64,000 nucleotides of DNA from Streptomyces venezuelae ATCC 10712 (GTDB taxonomy: Bacteria; Actinomycetota; Actinomycetes; Streptomycetales; Streptomycetaceae), in assembly GCF_008639165.1 (NCBI RefSeq), contig NZ_CP029197.1, forward strand, positions 2,542,001 through 2,606,000. Reading direction: 5' to 3'. Numbering within the stretch: position 1 is the first letter of the stretch; every line of letters starts with the position of its first letter. The position numbers and the translations under genes are program-made. Under the pieces are notes generated by a model that had not been told where the DNA came from, made no database searches, and saw nothing but the letters and a program-made list of their open reading frames with translations. Positions 56,661-64,000 of this stretch are shown piece by piece.

Positions 56661-57361
56661 CCCGGCTCCTGGTCGTCGAGGACGACCCCGACCTCGGCCT
56701 GGCCCTGCGGGTCCTCCTCGCCCGCCGCGGCTACGAGGTCTCCGTCGCCGAGGACGGCCGCGAGGGCCTGCGGCTCCTCTTCGCCGAGCGCCCGGCCCTG
56801 ATGATCCTGGACCTGCTGCTCCCGGAGCTGGACGGCTGGCAGGTGCTGGACCGCACCCGGGACATGAGCGACCTGCCCGTCCTGGTCCTCTCCGGCCTCG
56901 GCGACGTCGACGACCGGGTCCGCGGGCTGCGCTCGGGCGCCGACGACTACCTGGTCAAGCCGTTCGCCCACCCGGAGCTGCTGGCCCGCGTCGACGCCCT
57001 GCTGCGCCGGTCGGGCCCCGGGAGCTGGGCCGGCGAATCCGTCGGGGAGGACCTCCGGCTGGTCCCGGAGCGCCGGGCCGCGCTCTGGCAGGGCAGCGAG
57101 ATCCGCCTCAGCGACATCGAGTACCGCCTCCTCCAGCTCCTGGTCCGCAACCGGGGCCGGGTGGTCACCACCGAACAGCTCCTCGACCAGGTCTGGGACG
57201 ACCCCACGTCCATCGGCCGCGACCGGGTGAAGTTCGCGGTCCTCCGGCTCCGCCGCAAGCTCCGCACGGCGGGCGGCCCCGCCTCCCGGGACCCGCTGGA
57301 GGCGATCCGGGGCCTCGGCTACCGCTACGACAGCTCCCCTGACGGGCGACGGGCCCGCTGA
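56657..57361 (+). CDS. OmpR-family response regulator
   Basis: 234 residues. The receiver (1-120) has acidic DD at 9-10, phospho-acceptor Asp52 in LMILDLLLPELDGW and Lys in YLVKPFAHPELLARV. The winged-helix DNA-binding domain (about 135-228) ends in EAIRGLGYRY. It overlaps the PAS kinase stop. Targets may include the epimerase/GT2 genes 150 bp downstream or the divergent kinase (inference). Confidence 0.94.
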   Translation: MTRLLVVEDDPDLGLALRVLLARRGYEVSVAEDGREGLRLLFAERPALMILDLLLPELDGWQVLDRTRDMSDLPVLVLSGLGDVDDRVRGLRSGADDYLVKPFAHPELLARVDALLRRSGPGSWAGESVGEDLRLVPERRAALWQGSEIRLSDIEYRLLQLLVRNRGRVVTTEQLLDQVWDDPTSIGRDRVKFAVLRLRRKLRTAGGPASRDPLEAIRGLGYRYDSSPDGRRAR

Positions 57362-57375
57362 TCCACGGCCGTCCC

Positions 57376-57389
57376 GGGACCAAAGTCCC
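57376..57389. promoter_or_regulatory. DevR/OsdR-like box upstream of the epimerase gene
   Basis: GGGACCAAAGTCCC is a perfect GGGnCnnnnGnCCC palindrome and matches 13 of the 14 core positions of the DosR consensus. It lies about 120 bp before the epimerase ATG, in the 149-bp gap after the response regulator. Confidence 0.55.
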
Positions 57390-57510
57390 CGGGACCCCGG
57401 GCCGGACGGCCCGGCCGGAGGTCCCGAGCCGCCCCGCCGCACCCCATGACAACCGTCCCGCAACCATGGGCCACCAGAGCGCGCGACCGTCGCCCGGCAC
57501 CGTCGATGCC

Positions 57511-58686
57511 ATGAAGACACTCCCTGCCCGCAGCGTCGCCGTCGTCCTCGGCACCCGGCCCGAGCTGGTCAAGCTCGCCGAGCTCATCCGGGCCCTCGGC
57601 CCCGCCGCCCGGGTCGTGCACACCGGTCAGCACTACGACGACGCGCTCTCCGGCGACTTCCTCGACGAACTGGGGCTCCCCGAGCCCGAGTATCTGACCG
57701 GGGTCGGCGGGCAGCCCCGGGCCGTGCAGGTCGCCGCCGCGCTCACCGCGCTCGACGAGCGCTTCGCCGCCGACCCGCCGCTCGCCGTCGTCGTCCAGGG
57801 CGACACCAACGCCGCCCTCTCCGGCGCTCTCGCCGCCAACGCCCGCGACCTCCCGCTCGTCCACGTGGAGGCCGGCCTGCGCAGCCACGACCGGGCCATG
57901 CCCGAGGAGCACAACCGGGTCCTCATCGACCGGCTCGCCGACGTGCTGTGCGCCGCCACCCCCGACAACCGCGCGCTGCTGCTCGCCGAAGGCATCGCCG
58001 ACGAACGCATCGCCGTCACCGGCAACACCGTCGTCGAGGCCGTCCAGGACCACCTCCCGCCGCCCGAGGAGCGCGCCAGGCTCCTCGCCGTCAGCGGTCT
58101 CGCCCCCGACGGGTACGTCCTCGCGACCGTGCACCGGCCCGAGAACACCGACGACCCCGCCGCGCTCACCGCCGTCCTGACGGAGCTCGCCGCGCTCGCC
58201 CGCGACCTCCCCGTCGTCCTCCCCCTGCACCCCCGCACCCGCGCCCGGATCGAGGCGGCCGGTCTGCTGCCGCTCCTCGACGGACTGACCGTGCTGCCCC
58301 CGGCCGGCTACGGCACCTTCCTCGCCCTGGCCCGGCACGCGGCCCTGATCGTCTCCGACTCCGGCGGCATCCAGGAGGAGACGACCGTCCTCGGCCGCCC
58401 CCTCGTCGTGGTCCGCCGCTCCACCGAACGCCCCGAATCGCTCACCGACTTCGCCGACCTGGTCACCCCCGGCCCGGGCATCGGCACGGCGGCCCGCCGC
58501 CGCCTCGCCGAGGGCGGGCTCGGGCTGCGCCGCCTCGGCACCCTCCCCAGCCCGTACGGCGACGGCACCGCCTCCCACCGGATCGCCGGCCTGCTCCGTG
58601 ACCTCGTCGCCGAGCGGGGCGGCCTGCCGGCCCCCGCCGAACCGGCGCTCCCGGCCCCCCGAACCGCCCCGGCCGTCGCGGCCTGA
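57511..58686 (+). CDS. wecB: UDP-N-acetylglucosamine 2-epimerase (non-hydrolysing)
   Basis: 391 residues. Signatures: VVLGTRPELVKLAELIRALG, HTGQHYDDALSGDFLDELGL, HVEAGLRSHDRAMPEEHNRV and SDSGGIQEET near the C-terminus. It converts UDP-GlcNAc to UDP-ManNAc. No dehydrogenase for UDP-ManNAcA is nearby, so ManNAc itself may be the product. The start at 57511 (MKTLPARS) is chosen over 57466 on homology. The processive glycosyltransferase starts 14 bp after its stop, so the two form one operon. Confidence 0.92.
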   Translation: MKTLPARSVAVVLGTRPELVKLAELIRALGPAARVVHTGQHYDDALSGDFLDELGLPEPEYLTGVGGQPRAVQVAAALTALDERFAADPPLAVVVQGDTNAALSGALAANARDLPLVHVEAGLRSHDRAMPEEHNRVLIDRLADVLCAATPDNRALLLAEGIADERIAVTGNTVVEAVQDHLPPPEERARLLAVSGLAPDGYVLATVHRPENTDDPAALTAVLTELAALARDLPVVLPLHPRTRARIEAAGLLPLLDGLTVLPPAGYGTFLALARHAALIVSDSGGIQEETTVLGRPLVVVRRSTERPESLTDFADLVTPGPGIGTAARRRLAEGGLGLRRLGTLPSPYGDGTASHRIAGLLRDLVAERGGLPAPAEPALPAPRTAPAVAA

Positions 58687-58700
58687 ACCCGGACACCCCC

Positions 58701-60047
58701 ATGAGCCTCCACCTCCTCCTGTACGCCTTCCCGTTCCTCCTGCTCGCCTGCTTCCTGCTGTACTGGGCGGGCGCCCGCCACTCCTACGCCCGGCGCCGCC
58801 CCTCCGAGGCCGGCGACCCGGCCGCGTACGACTGGCACTTCTTCGTGCCCTGCCGGGACGAGGAGGCCGTCATCGCCACCACCGTCACCCGGCTCCGCAC
58901 CGACTTCCCCGGCGGCCACGTCTGGGTCATCGACGACGCGAGCGACGACCTCACCGGCCCGATCGTCGCCTCGCTCGCCGAGCGCGACCCGGCCGTCCAC
59001 CTCGTCTCCCGCCGCCGCCCCGACGCCCGGATCGGCAAGGGCGCCGCGCTCAACGCCGCGTACACCGCCCTGAACGAGCACCTCGGTGCGGCACCGGACC
59101 GCGCCCGCGTGATCGTCTGTGTCGTCGACGCCGACGGCCAGGTCTCCCCCGACGCGCTCACCCACGTCAGCGGCCCCGACGCCTTCGGCGACCCCGAGAC
59201 GGGCGGCGTCCAGATCGGCGTCCGCATGCGCAACGTCGACGACGAGCGTCCGCTGGAACACCGGGGCCGGCTCGCCAACGCCTACGCCCGGCTCCTCATC
59301 CGCATGCAGGACGCCGAGTTCGCCGTCTCCAACACCGGCATGCAGCTGCTGCGCCGCCGCACCGGCTCCGTAGGCCTCGGCGGCAACGGCCAGTTCACCC
59401 GGCTCACCGCCCTGGACCGGATCGCCGCGGCCGAGCGCCGCCCCTGGCAGCGGGACGCCCTCCTGGAGGACTACGAACTCGGCCTGCACATGCGGCTCGC
59501 CGGCTACCGCGTCACCCACGTCGCCGACACCTGGGTCAGCCAGGAGGCCCTGCCGTACACCCGGCGCTTCCTCACCCAGCGCACCCGCTGGGCGCAGGGC
59601 AACATCCAGTGCGTCCGCTACACCGGCCGGATCGTCGGATCCCGCCACTACCGGGCGGCCGGCGTCCTCGAATCCCTCTACACCTTCGGCCAGCCCCTCG
59701 CCCACCTGGCCACCCTCGTCCTGACCGCGGTCATGCTCGTCGCCCTGCTGACCGGCGGCGGCGCGGCCGAGGTGCTGCTCGCCGCCTGGCCGCTCGCCCT
59801 CGCGCTCGCCGTCGTGTCCATCGTCCCCTTCGTGCTCTGGGGGCCGGTCTACCGGCGGGAGTTCGCCCCCGACCGCTCCCGGATCAAGGGCCTCCTCTGG
59901 GGCCTCGCGCTCTGGCTGTACGCGTACCACCTGTTCGTGGTCTCGGCGCGCGGCTTCGTCCGCCTGCTGCGCGGCCGCACGGGCTGGGCGAAGACCCGGC
60001 GGAACGCCGAGACGGCGGGCGTCGGCCCGGTCGCCACGGAGTCCTGA
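58701..60047 (+). CDS. Processive GT2 membrane glycosyltransferase (QxxRW type)
   Basis: 448 residues. One N-terminal helix (LLLYAFPFLLLACFLLYWAG), then a cytoplasmic GT2 domain with VIDDASDD, VDADGQ (DxD), LLEDYELGLHM and QRTRWAQGN (QxxRW, near 293). Three or four C-terminal helices follow (LVLTAVMLVALLTGGG; LALALAVVSIVPFVLWGPVY). This is the architecture of synthases that polymerise and export a polysaccharide such as poly-GlcNAc, hyaluronan or cellulose. With the epimerase upstream, a ManNAc- or GlcNAc-containing exopolysaccharide is likely (inference). Confidence 0.88.
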   Translation: MSLHLLLYAFPFLLLACFLLYWAGARHSYARRRPSEAGDPAAYDWHFFVPCRDEEAVIATTVTRLRTDFPGGHVWVIDDASDDLTGPIVASLAERDPAVHLVSRRRPDARIGKGAALNAAYTALNEHLGAAPDRARVIVCVVDADGQVSPDALTHVSGPDAFGDPETGGVQIGVRMRNVDDERPLEHRGRLANAYARLLIRMQDAEFAVSNTGMQLLRRRTGSVGLGGNGQFTRLTALDRIAAAERRPWQRDALLEDYELGLHMRLAGYRVTHVADTWVSQEALPYTRRFLTQRTRWAQGNIQCVRYTGRIVGSRHYRAAGVLESLYTFGQPLAHLATLVLTAVMLVALLTGGGAAEVLLAAWPLALALAVVSIVPFVLWGPVYRREFAPDRSRIKGLLWGLALWLYAYHLFVVSARGFVRLLRGRTGWAKTRRNAETAGVGPVATES

Positions 60048-60052
60048 CCGCC

Positions 60053-60101
60053 GTACGCGGAAGGGCCCGGGACCATGCCGGTCCCGGGCCCTTCCGCGTA
60101 C
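60053..60101. terminator. Bidirectional terminator between the glycosyltransferase and valS
   Basis: A perfect 22-bp inverted repeat with a 5-base loop: the left arm is 60053-60074 (ends GGGCCCGGGACC), the right arm 60080-60101. It ends the + GT gene and the minus valS. Confidence 0.92.
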
Positions 60102-60105
60102 GTGC

Positions 60106-62733
60106 CTACTGCTGCGGCAGGTTCGCCAGCTGGGCCTCGATGCGGGCGATGTCCTCGTCCGCCTTGGCGAGGCGGCCACGGATCTTGTCGACCACGTTGT
60201 CCGGGGCCTTCGCCAGGAACGCCTCGTTGCCGAGCTTGCCGTTCGCCTGGGCCTTCTCCTTCTCCGCGGCCGCGAGGTCCTTCGCGAGGCGCTTGCGCTC
60301 CGCGGCCACGTCGATCGTGCCCGACAGGTCGAGCGCGACCGTGGCGCCGGCGACCGGCAGGGTGGCGGTGGCGGCGAAGCCCTCGCCCTCCGGCTGGAGG
60401 CGCAGGATCTGGCGGATGGCGGCCTCGTGGGCGACCAGCGGGGTGCCGTCGACGGTGAGCCGGGCCGGCACCTTCTGGGCGTCCTGGAGGCCCTGCTCCT
60501 TGCGGAAGCGGCGGACCTCGGTGACGACCCGCTGGACCAGCTCGATCTCCTGCTCGGCGGCCTTGTCGCGGAAACCGCTGTCCTTCGGCCAGTCCGCGAT
60601 CACCAGGGACTCACCGCCGGTCAGCGTGGTCCACAGGGTGTCCGTGACGAACGGGACGATCGGGTGCAGCAGCCGCAGCATCACGTCCAGGACCTCACCG
60701 AGGACCCGGCCGGAGACCTTGGCGCCCTCGCCGCCCGCAAAGAACGTGGTCTTCGACAGCTCGACGTACCAGGCGAAGACCTCGTCCCACGCGAAGTGGT
60801 AGAGCGACTCGCTGAGCTTCGCGAACTGGAAGTCCTCGTAGTACGCGTCGACCTGGGCGACCGTCTCGTTCAGGCGGGACAGGATCCAGCGGTCCGTGGC
60901 GGACATCTCGGAGGCGTCCGGCAGCGGGCCCTCGATCGTGGCGCCGTTCATCATCGCGAAACGGGTCGCGTTCCAGATCTTGTTGGCGAAGTTCCGGGAC
61001 GCCTGGACCCAGTCCTCGCCGATCGGGACGTCCGCGCCCGGGTTGGCGCCCTTGGCCAGGGTGAAGCGGACGGCGTCGGAGCCGTACGCGTCCATCCAGT
61101 CCAGCGGGTCGACCGCGTTCGGGTTCGACTTCGACATCTTCTTGCCGAACTCGTCGCGGACCAGGCCGGTGAGGGCGACGGTCTTGAAGGGGACCTCGCC
61201 GTCCATCGCGTACAGACCGAACATCATCATCCGGGCGACCCAGAAGAAGATGATGTCGTGGCCGGTGAGCAGGACGTCGGTCGAGTAGAACTTCGCCAGG
61301 TCCGGGGTCTTCTCCGGCCAGCCGAGCGTGGAGAACGGCCACAGGCCGGAGGAGAACCAGGTGTCCAGGACGTCGGGGTCCTGGGTCCAGCCCTCGGCCT
61401 CGGTGCCGGGCGGCTCCTCGTCGGGGCCGACGCAGACGACCTGGCCCTCGGGGCCGTACCAGATCGGGATGCGGTGGCCCCACCACAGCTGGCGCGAGAT
61501 GCACCAGTCGTGCATGTTGTCGACCCAGTCGAAGTAGCGCCGGGAGAGCTCCTTCGGGTGGATCTCGACGGAGCCGTCGCGGACGGCGTCACCGGCGGCC
61601 TGCGCCAGCGGGCCGACCTTGACCCACCACTGCATCGAAAGACGCGGCTCGACGGTCGTCTTGCAGCGCGAGCAGTGGCCGACGGAGTGCATGTACGGGC
61701 GCTTCTCGGCGACGATCCGGCCCTGCTCCTTGAGCGCGCCGACGATCGCCGAGCGGGCCTCGAAGCGGTCCAGGCCGAGGAACGGGCCATGGACGGTGAT
61801 GACGCCGTGCTCGTCCATGACGGTGAGCGAGGGCAGGTCGTGGCGGCGGCCGATCTCGAAGTCGTTCGGGTCGTGCGCCGGGGTCACCTTGACGGCGCCG
61901 GTGCCGAACTCCGGGTCGACGTGCTCGTCGGCGACGACCGGGATCGTACGGTCGGTCAGCGGCAGCTTGATCTGCCTGCCGACCAGGTGCTTGTACCGCT
62001 CGTCCTCGGGGTGCACGGCGACGGCCGTGTCACCGAGCATCGTCTCGGCCCGGGTCGTGGCGACGACCAGCGAGTCCTCGCCCTCGCCGTACCGGATGGA
62101 GACGAGCTCGCCGGCGTCGTCCTGGTACTCGACCTCGATGTCGGAGATGGCCGTCAGACAGCGCGGGCACCAGTTGATGATGCGCTCGGCGCGGTAGATC
62201 AGGTCGTCCTCGTAGAGGTCCTTGAAGATCTTCTGGACGGCCTTGGAGAGGCCCTCGTCCATGGTGAAGCGCTCACGGGACCAGTCGAGACCGGCGCCGA
62301 GACGGCGCAGCTGGCCGAGGATCCGGCCGCCGTACTCGTCCTTCCACTGCCAGACCCGCTCGACGAACGCGTCACGGCCCAGGTCGTGGCGGGACTTGCC
62401 CTCCTCGGCGAGCTGCTGCTCGACCTTGTTCTGGGTGGCGATGCCGGCGTGGTCCATGCCGGGCAGCCAGAGCGTCTCGAAGCCCTGCATGCGCTTGCGG
62501 CGGGTCAGGGCGTCCATGAGCGTCACCTGGAAGGCGTGGCCCAGGTGCAGGGCGCCGGTGACGTTCGGCGGCGGGATGACGATCGTGTACGGCGGCTTCT
62601 CGCTCTTCGCGTCCGCCTCGAAGTATCCGCGCTCTACCCAGCGCTGGTACAGCGGCCCCTCTACCTCGGCCGGCGCGTACGTGGTCGGCAGTTCGGTGGT
62701 GGGCGCTGTCTGCTGCTGAGTGTTCTCGGTCAC
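60106..62733 (-). CDS. valS: Valyl-tRNA synthetase
   Basis: 875 residues. Class I enzyme charging tRNA-Val: HIGH motif HLGH in [15 protein letters not shown] (near residue 62), KMSKS near 530, CP1 editing domain between ([20 protein letters not shown]), and a C-terminal coiled-coil arm ([20 protein letters not shown]). GTG start at 62733 with a TAAACT -10 six bases before it, so probably leaderless. Divergent from the Gln/Pro-rich membrane protein gene. Confidence 0.97.
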   Translation of the reverse strand: MTENTQQQTAPTTELPTTYAPAEVEGPLYQRWVERGYFEADAKSEKPPYTIVIPPPNVTGALHLGHAFQVTLMDALTRRKRMQGFETLWLPGMDHAGIATQNKVEQQLAEEGKSRHDLGRDAFVERVWQWKDEYGGRILGQLRRLGAGLDWSRERFTMDEGLSKAVQKIFKDLYEDDLIYRAERIINWCPRCLTAISDIEVEYQDDAGELVSIRYGEGEDSLVVATTRAETMLGDTAVAVHPEDERYKHLVGRQIKLPLTDRTIPVVADEHVDPEFGTGAVKVTPAHDPNDFEIGRRHDLPSLTVMDEHGVITVHGPFLGLDRFEARSAIVGALKEQGRIVAEKRPYMHSVGHCSRCKTTVEPRLSMQWWVKVGPLAQAAGDAVRDGSVEIHPKELSRRYFDWVDNMHDWCISRQLWWGHRIPIWYGPEGQVVCVGPDEEPPGTEAEGWTQDPDVLDTWFSSGLWPFSTLGWPEKTPDLAKFYSTDVLLTGHDIIFFWVARMMMFGLYAMDGEVPFKTVALTGLVRDEFGKKMSKSNPNAVDPLDWMDAYGSDAVRFTLAKGANPGADVPIGEDWVQASRNFANKIWNATRFAMMNGATIEGPLPDASEMSATDRWILSRLNETVAQVDAYYEDFQFAKLSESLYHFAWDEVFAWYVELSKTTFFAGGEGAKVSGRVLGEVLDVMLRLLHPIVPFVTDTLWTTLTGGESLVIADWPKDSGFRDKAAEQEIELVQRVVTEVRRFRKEQGLQDAQKVPARLTVDGTPLVAHEAAIRQILRLQPEGEGFAATATLPVAGATVALDLSGTIDVAAERKRLAKDLAAAEKEKAQANGKLGNEAFLAKAPDNVVDKIRGRLAKADEDIARIEAQLANLPQQ

Positions 62734-62739
62734 GGGGCC

Positions 62740-62745
62740 AGTTTA
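62740..62745 (-). promoter_or_regulatory. -10 box giving a leaderless valS transcript
   Basis: TAAACT is followed by GGCCCC and then the GTG start, so transcription would begin at the start codon. The -35 (TTCAGG, 18 bp upstream) is weak. Confidence 0.55.
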
Positions 62746-62871
62746 GGGGTGTCACGGCCCGGTCCTGAAACGCGTTGGTTCGGTAACGGTGTGGGCCCCG
62801 CCGCACTTCCCGTCCGGCGGTTCCGCCAGGATGTTCGGTAGGCATAAACATCCTGTGAGGGGAACCTGTCG

Positions 62872-63834
62872 ATGAGCTACAACCAGCCGGGCCCGTACGG
62901 CCAGCAGCCGCAGCAGCCCGGGCCCTACGGCCAGCAGCCGGGCCCGTACGGGCAGCAGCCGCAGCAGCCGGGCCAGTACGGCGCGCAGCCCGGTTACGGC
63001 TACCCCCAGCAGGCCCCGCAGGGCGTCCCGCCGCAGCAGCCGCCGTACGGCTACCCGCAGCAGGGCCAGCAGCCCGGCCCCTACGGCCAGCAGCCCCCGT
63101 ACGGCGCCCCCCAGGGCCCCGGCGGCTACGTCCCCCACCCCCCGGCCCCGAAGAAGTCCAAGGCCGGCTGGATCATCGGCGCGGTCGCGGTGGTCGCGGC
63201 GATCGGCGTGGGCGCGTACTTCGTCTTCGGCGGCGGTGGCGGCGCGTCCGTCGCGAACGACGGCCCGCACAAGCTGACGACGCCGGAGACGGTGCTGGGC
63301 GAGTACAAGAAGTCGCCGGACAAGGGCGGCCAGTCCGACGACGACGACTTCACCAAGGACGCCGAGAAGTTCGGCATGAAGAACCCGCAGCGCGTCAACG
63401 CGAGCTGGCAGGTCAAGAACGACGCCAACCCGCTGGCGGGCAAGATGCTGCAGTTCGGCGGCGCGTACGGGCAGATCGACGACCCGGAGAAGACCCTCGA
63501 CGGGATCTTCGAGAACATGAAGGCCGAGGCGGCCAAGGAGAAGGACGGCAAGACCCAGCTGGTCGGCGAACCGAAGGAGTTCACTCCGGACGGGCTCGAC
63601 GGAGCGCTCCTGAAGTGCCAGGAGATCAAGCAGAAGACGGACAGCGGTGCGGACTCCAGCGGCCTCGGCCCCAAGGAGATCACCCTGCCGGTCTGCGTCT
63701 GGAGCGACCACAGCACGCTGGGCTACGTCATGCACATGAACATCGCGGACCTGATGGCCGGCAAGGGCGGCACGATGGAGGACGCCGCGACCCAGGCCGC
63801 CAAGCTCCGCAAGGAGATCCGCGTCAAGCTCTGA
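62872..63834 (+). CDS. Gln/Pro/Tyr-rich single-pass membrane protein
   Basis: 320 residues. Residues 1-95 are PYGQQP-type repeats, a cytoplasmic low-complexity region. A membrane helix (KAGWIIGAVAVVAAIGVGAYFVFG) begins near residue 98. The extracytoplasmic domain of about 190 residues contains two Cys (LLKCQEIK, LPVCVWSD) that could form a disulphide. It resembles many actinobacterial proteins annotated as DUF4352/septum-associated, but I cannot name the family. GAGGGGA precedes the ATG. Confidence 0.8.
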   Translation: MSYNQPGPYGQQPQQPGPYGQQPGPYGQQPQQPGQYGAQPGYGYPQQAPQGVPPQQPPYGYPQQGQQPGPYGQQPPYGAPQGPGGYVPHPPAPKKSKAGWIIGAVAVVAAIGVGAYFVFGGGGGASVANDGPHKLTTPETVLGEYKKSPDKGGQSDDDDFTKDAEKFGMKNPQRVNASWQVKNDANPLAGKMLQFGGAYGQIDDPEKTLDGIFENMKAEAAKEKDGKTQLVGEPKEFTPDGLDGALLKCQEIKQKTDSGADSSGLGPKEITLPVCVWSDHSTLGYVMHMNIADLMAGKGGTMEDAATQAAKLRKEIRVKL

Positions 63835-63844
63835 CCGGACACGT

Positions 63845-63883
63845 GACGAGGGGGTCCCACCGGCCGGTGGGACCCCCTCGTCG
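63845..63883. terminator. Terminator between the membrane-protein gene and clpX
   Basis: A 19-bp arm pair, GACGAGGGGGTCCCACCGG and CCGGTGGGACCCCCTCGTC, adjacent without spacer; serves both convergent genes. Confidence 0.88.
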
Positions 63884-63899
63884 CGTCGTGCTCAGTGCG

Positions 63900-64000
63900 T
63901 CACGCCGACTTCTCGTGCCTGCCGTCGTTCTTCACGATCCGCGGGACCAGCGTCGGGTTGACGTTGTTGCGGACCACGTCGGCCGTGATGACGACCCGGG
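63900..64000 (-). CDS. clpX: ATP-dependent Clp protease ATP-binding subunit ClpX, C-terminal end
   Basis: My minus-strand translation from the window edge reads RVVITADVVRNNVNPTLVPR, then IVKNDGRHEKSA and a TGA stop. The VxxNVxPTxVPR...EKSA ending is characteristic of actinobacterial ClpX, and clpX follows valS in Streptomyces. Only about 33 residues are inside the window, so no motif of the AAA+ or zinc domain can be seen. Confidence 0.75.
   Translation of the reverse strand, partial: RVVITADVVRNNVNPTLVPRIVKNDGRHEKSA

Noticed and set aside
62752..62765. DevR-like site GGGTGTCACGGCCC before valS
   Set aside because: Matches only the loose GC pattern with a mismatch at a key C; such matches are expected by chance at this GC content.
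62881..63150. Repetitive PYGQQP coding DNA considered as a CRISPR-like array
   Set aside because: The repeats are in frame inside a coding region, without unique spacers.

Overview
The window is high-GC actinobacterial chromosome, almost certainly Streptomyces. Evidence: the very GC-rich third codon positions, GTG starts, many TAnnnT -10 boxes lying directly before start codons, two Streptomyces-specific families (SCO2583 and SCO2584 type), an RNase E/G with long disordered arms, and gene order. From comEC through leuS, nadD, proA, proB, obgE, rpmA-rplU, rne, rodA-pbp2-mreDCB, ndk, folC and valS to clpX, the order matches the S. coelicolor core region around SCO2570-SCO2617 as I remember it. 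Most of the window is core genome on the minus strand.

Layout. (1) 1-7.1 kb: comEC (partial), comEA, a DegV protein, a membrane-anchored protein, then leuS. A leader of leuS carries a Leu-codon leader peptide followed by an intrinsic terminator. (2) 7.1-11.5 kb: two identical tRNA-Ala(GGC) genes in direct orientation frame a GT87 mannosyltransferase, two small Cys-rich proteins, a DHA2-type MFS exporter and a divergent XRE/MmyB-like regulator. (3) 11.6-22.1 kb: a phosphatase (apparent CTG start), rsfS, a PdtA-like LCP protein, nadD, two tiny membrane proteins, an M48 protease, the SCO2583/SCO2584 pair, proA, a conserved hypothetical and proB. (4) 22.1-32.4 kb: cell-envelope glycopolymer genes (GtrA flippase-like, GtrB-like GT2, a polytopic DUF6056-like protein, galE, GT4, a GT2/CDP-glycerol transferase fusion and another GT2). 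(5) 32.5-42.8 kb: rplU-rpmA-obgE with a clear promoter, rne, and the radical-SAM pair TIGR03936/TIGR03960. A Trp-rich 27-residue repeat protein lies between the two radical-SAM genes. (6) 42.8-53.2 kb: CYTH-CHAD, rodA-pbp2-mreD-mreC-mreB, ndk, DUF4233, folC.

(7) 53.2-60.1 kb looks accessory, because as I recall it folC and valS are nearly adjacent in S. coelicolor. It holds a second MreB-type gene, an orphan HisKA_3 kinase, a PAS kinase/OmpR regulator pair, a UDP-GlcNAc 2-epimerase and a processive QxxRW glycosyltransferase. Three of its intergenic regions contain DevR/OsdR (dormancy)-like palindromes. I read it as a candidate stress- or dormancy-controlled cell-wall/surface-glycan module; this is an inference. 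(8) 60.1-64 kb: valS (probably leaderless), a Gln/Pro-rich membrane protein and the 3' end of clpX.

Functionally the window combines translation (leuS, valS, tRNA-Ala, bL21, bL27, ObgE, RsfS, RNase E), proline and NAD synthesis, and a large block for lateral/spore wall synthesis (RodA, PBP2, MreBCD, SCO2583/2584, PdtA-like, glycopolymer genes). I saw no CRISPR array, insertion sequence, rRNA gene or replication origin.
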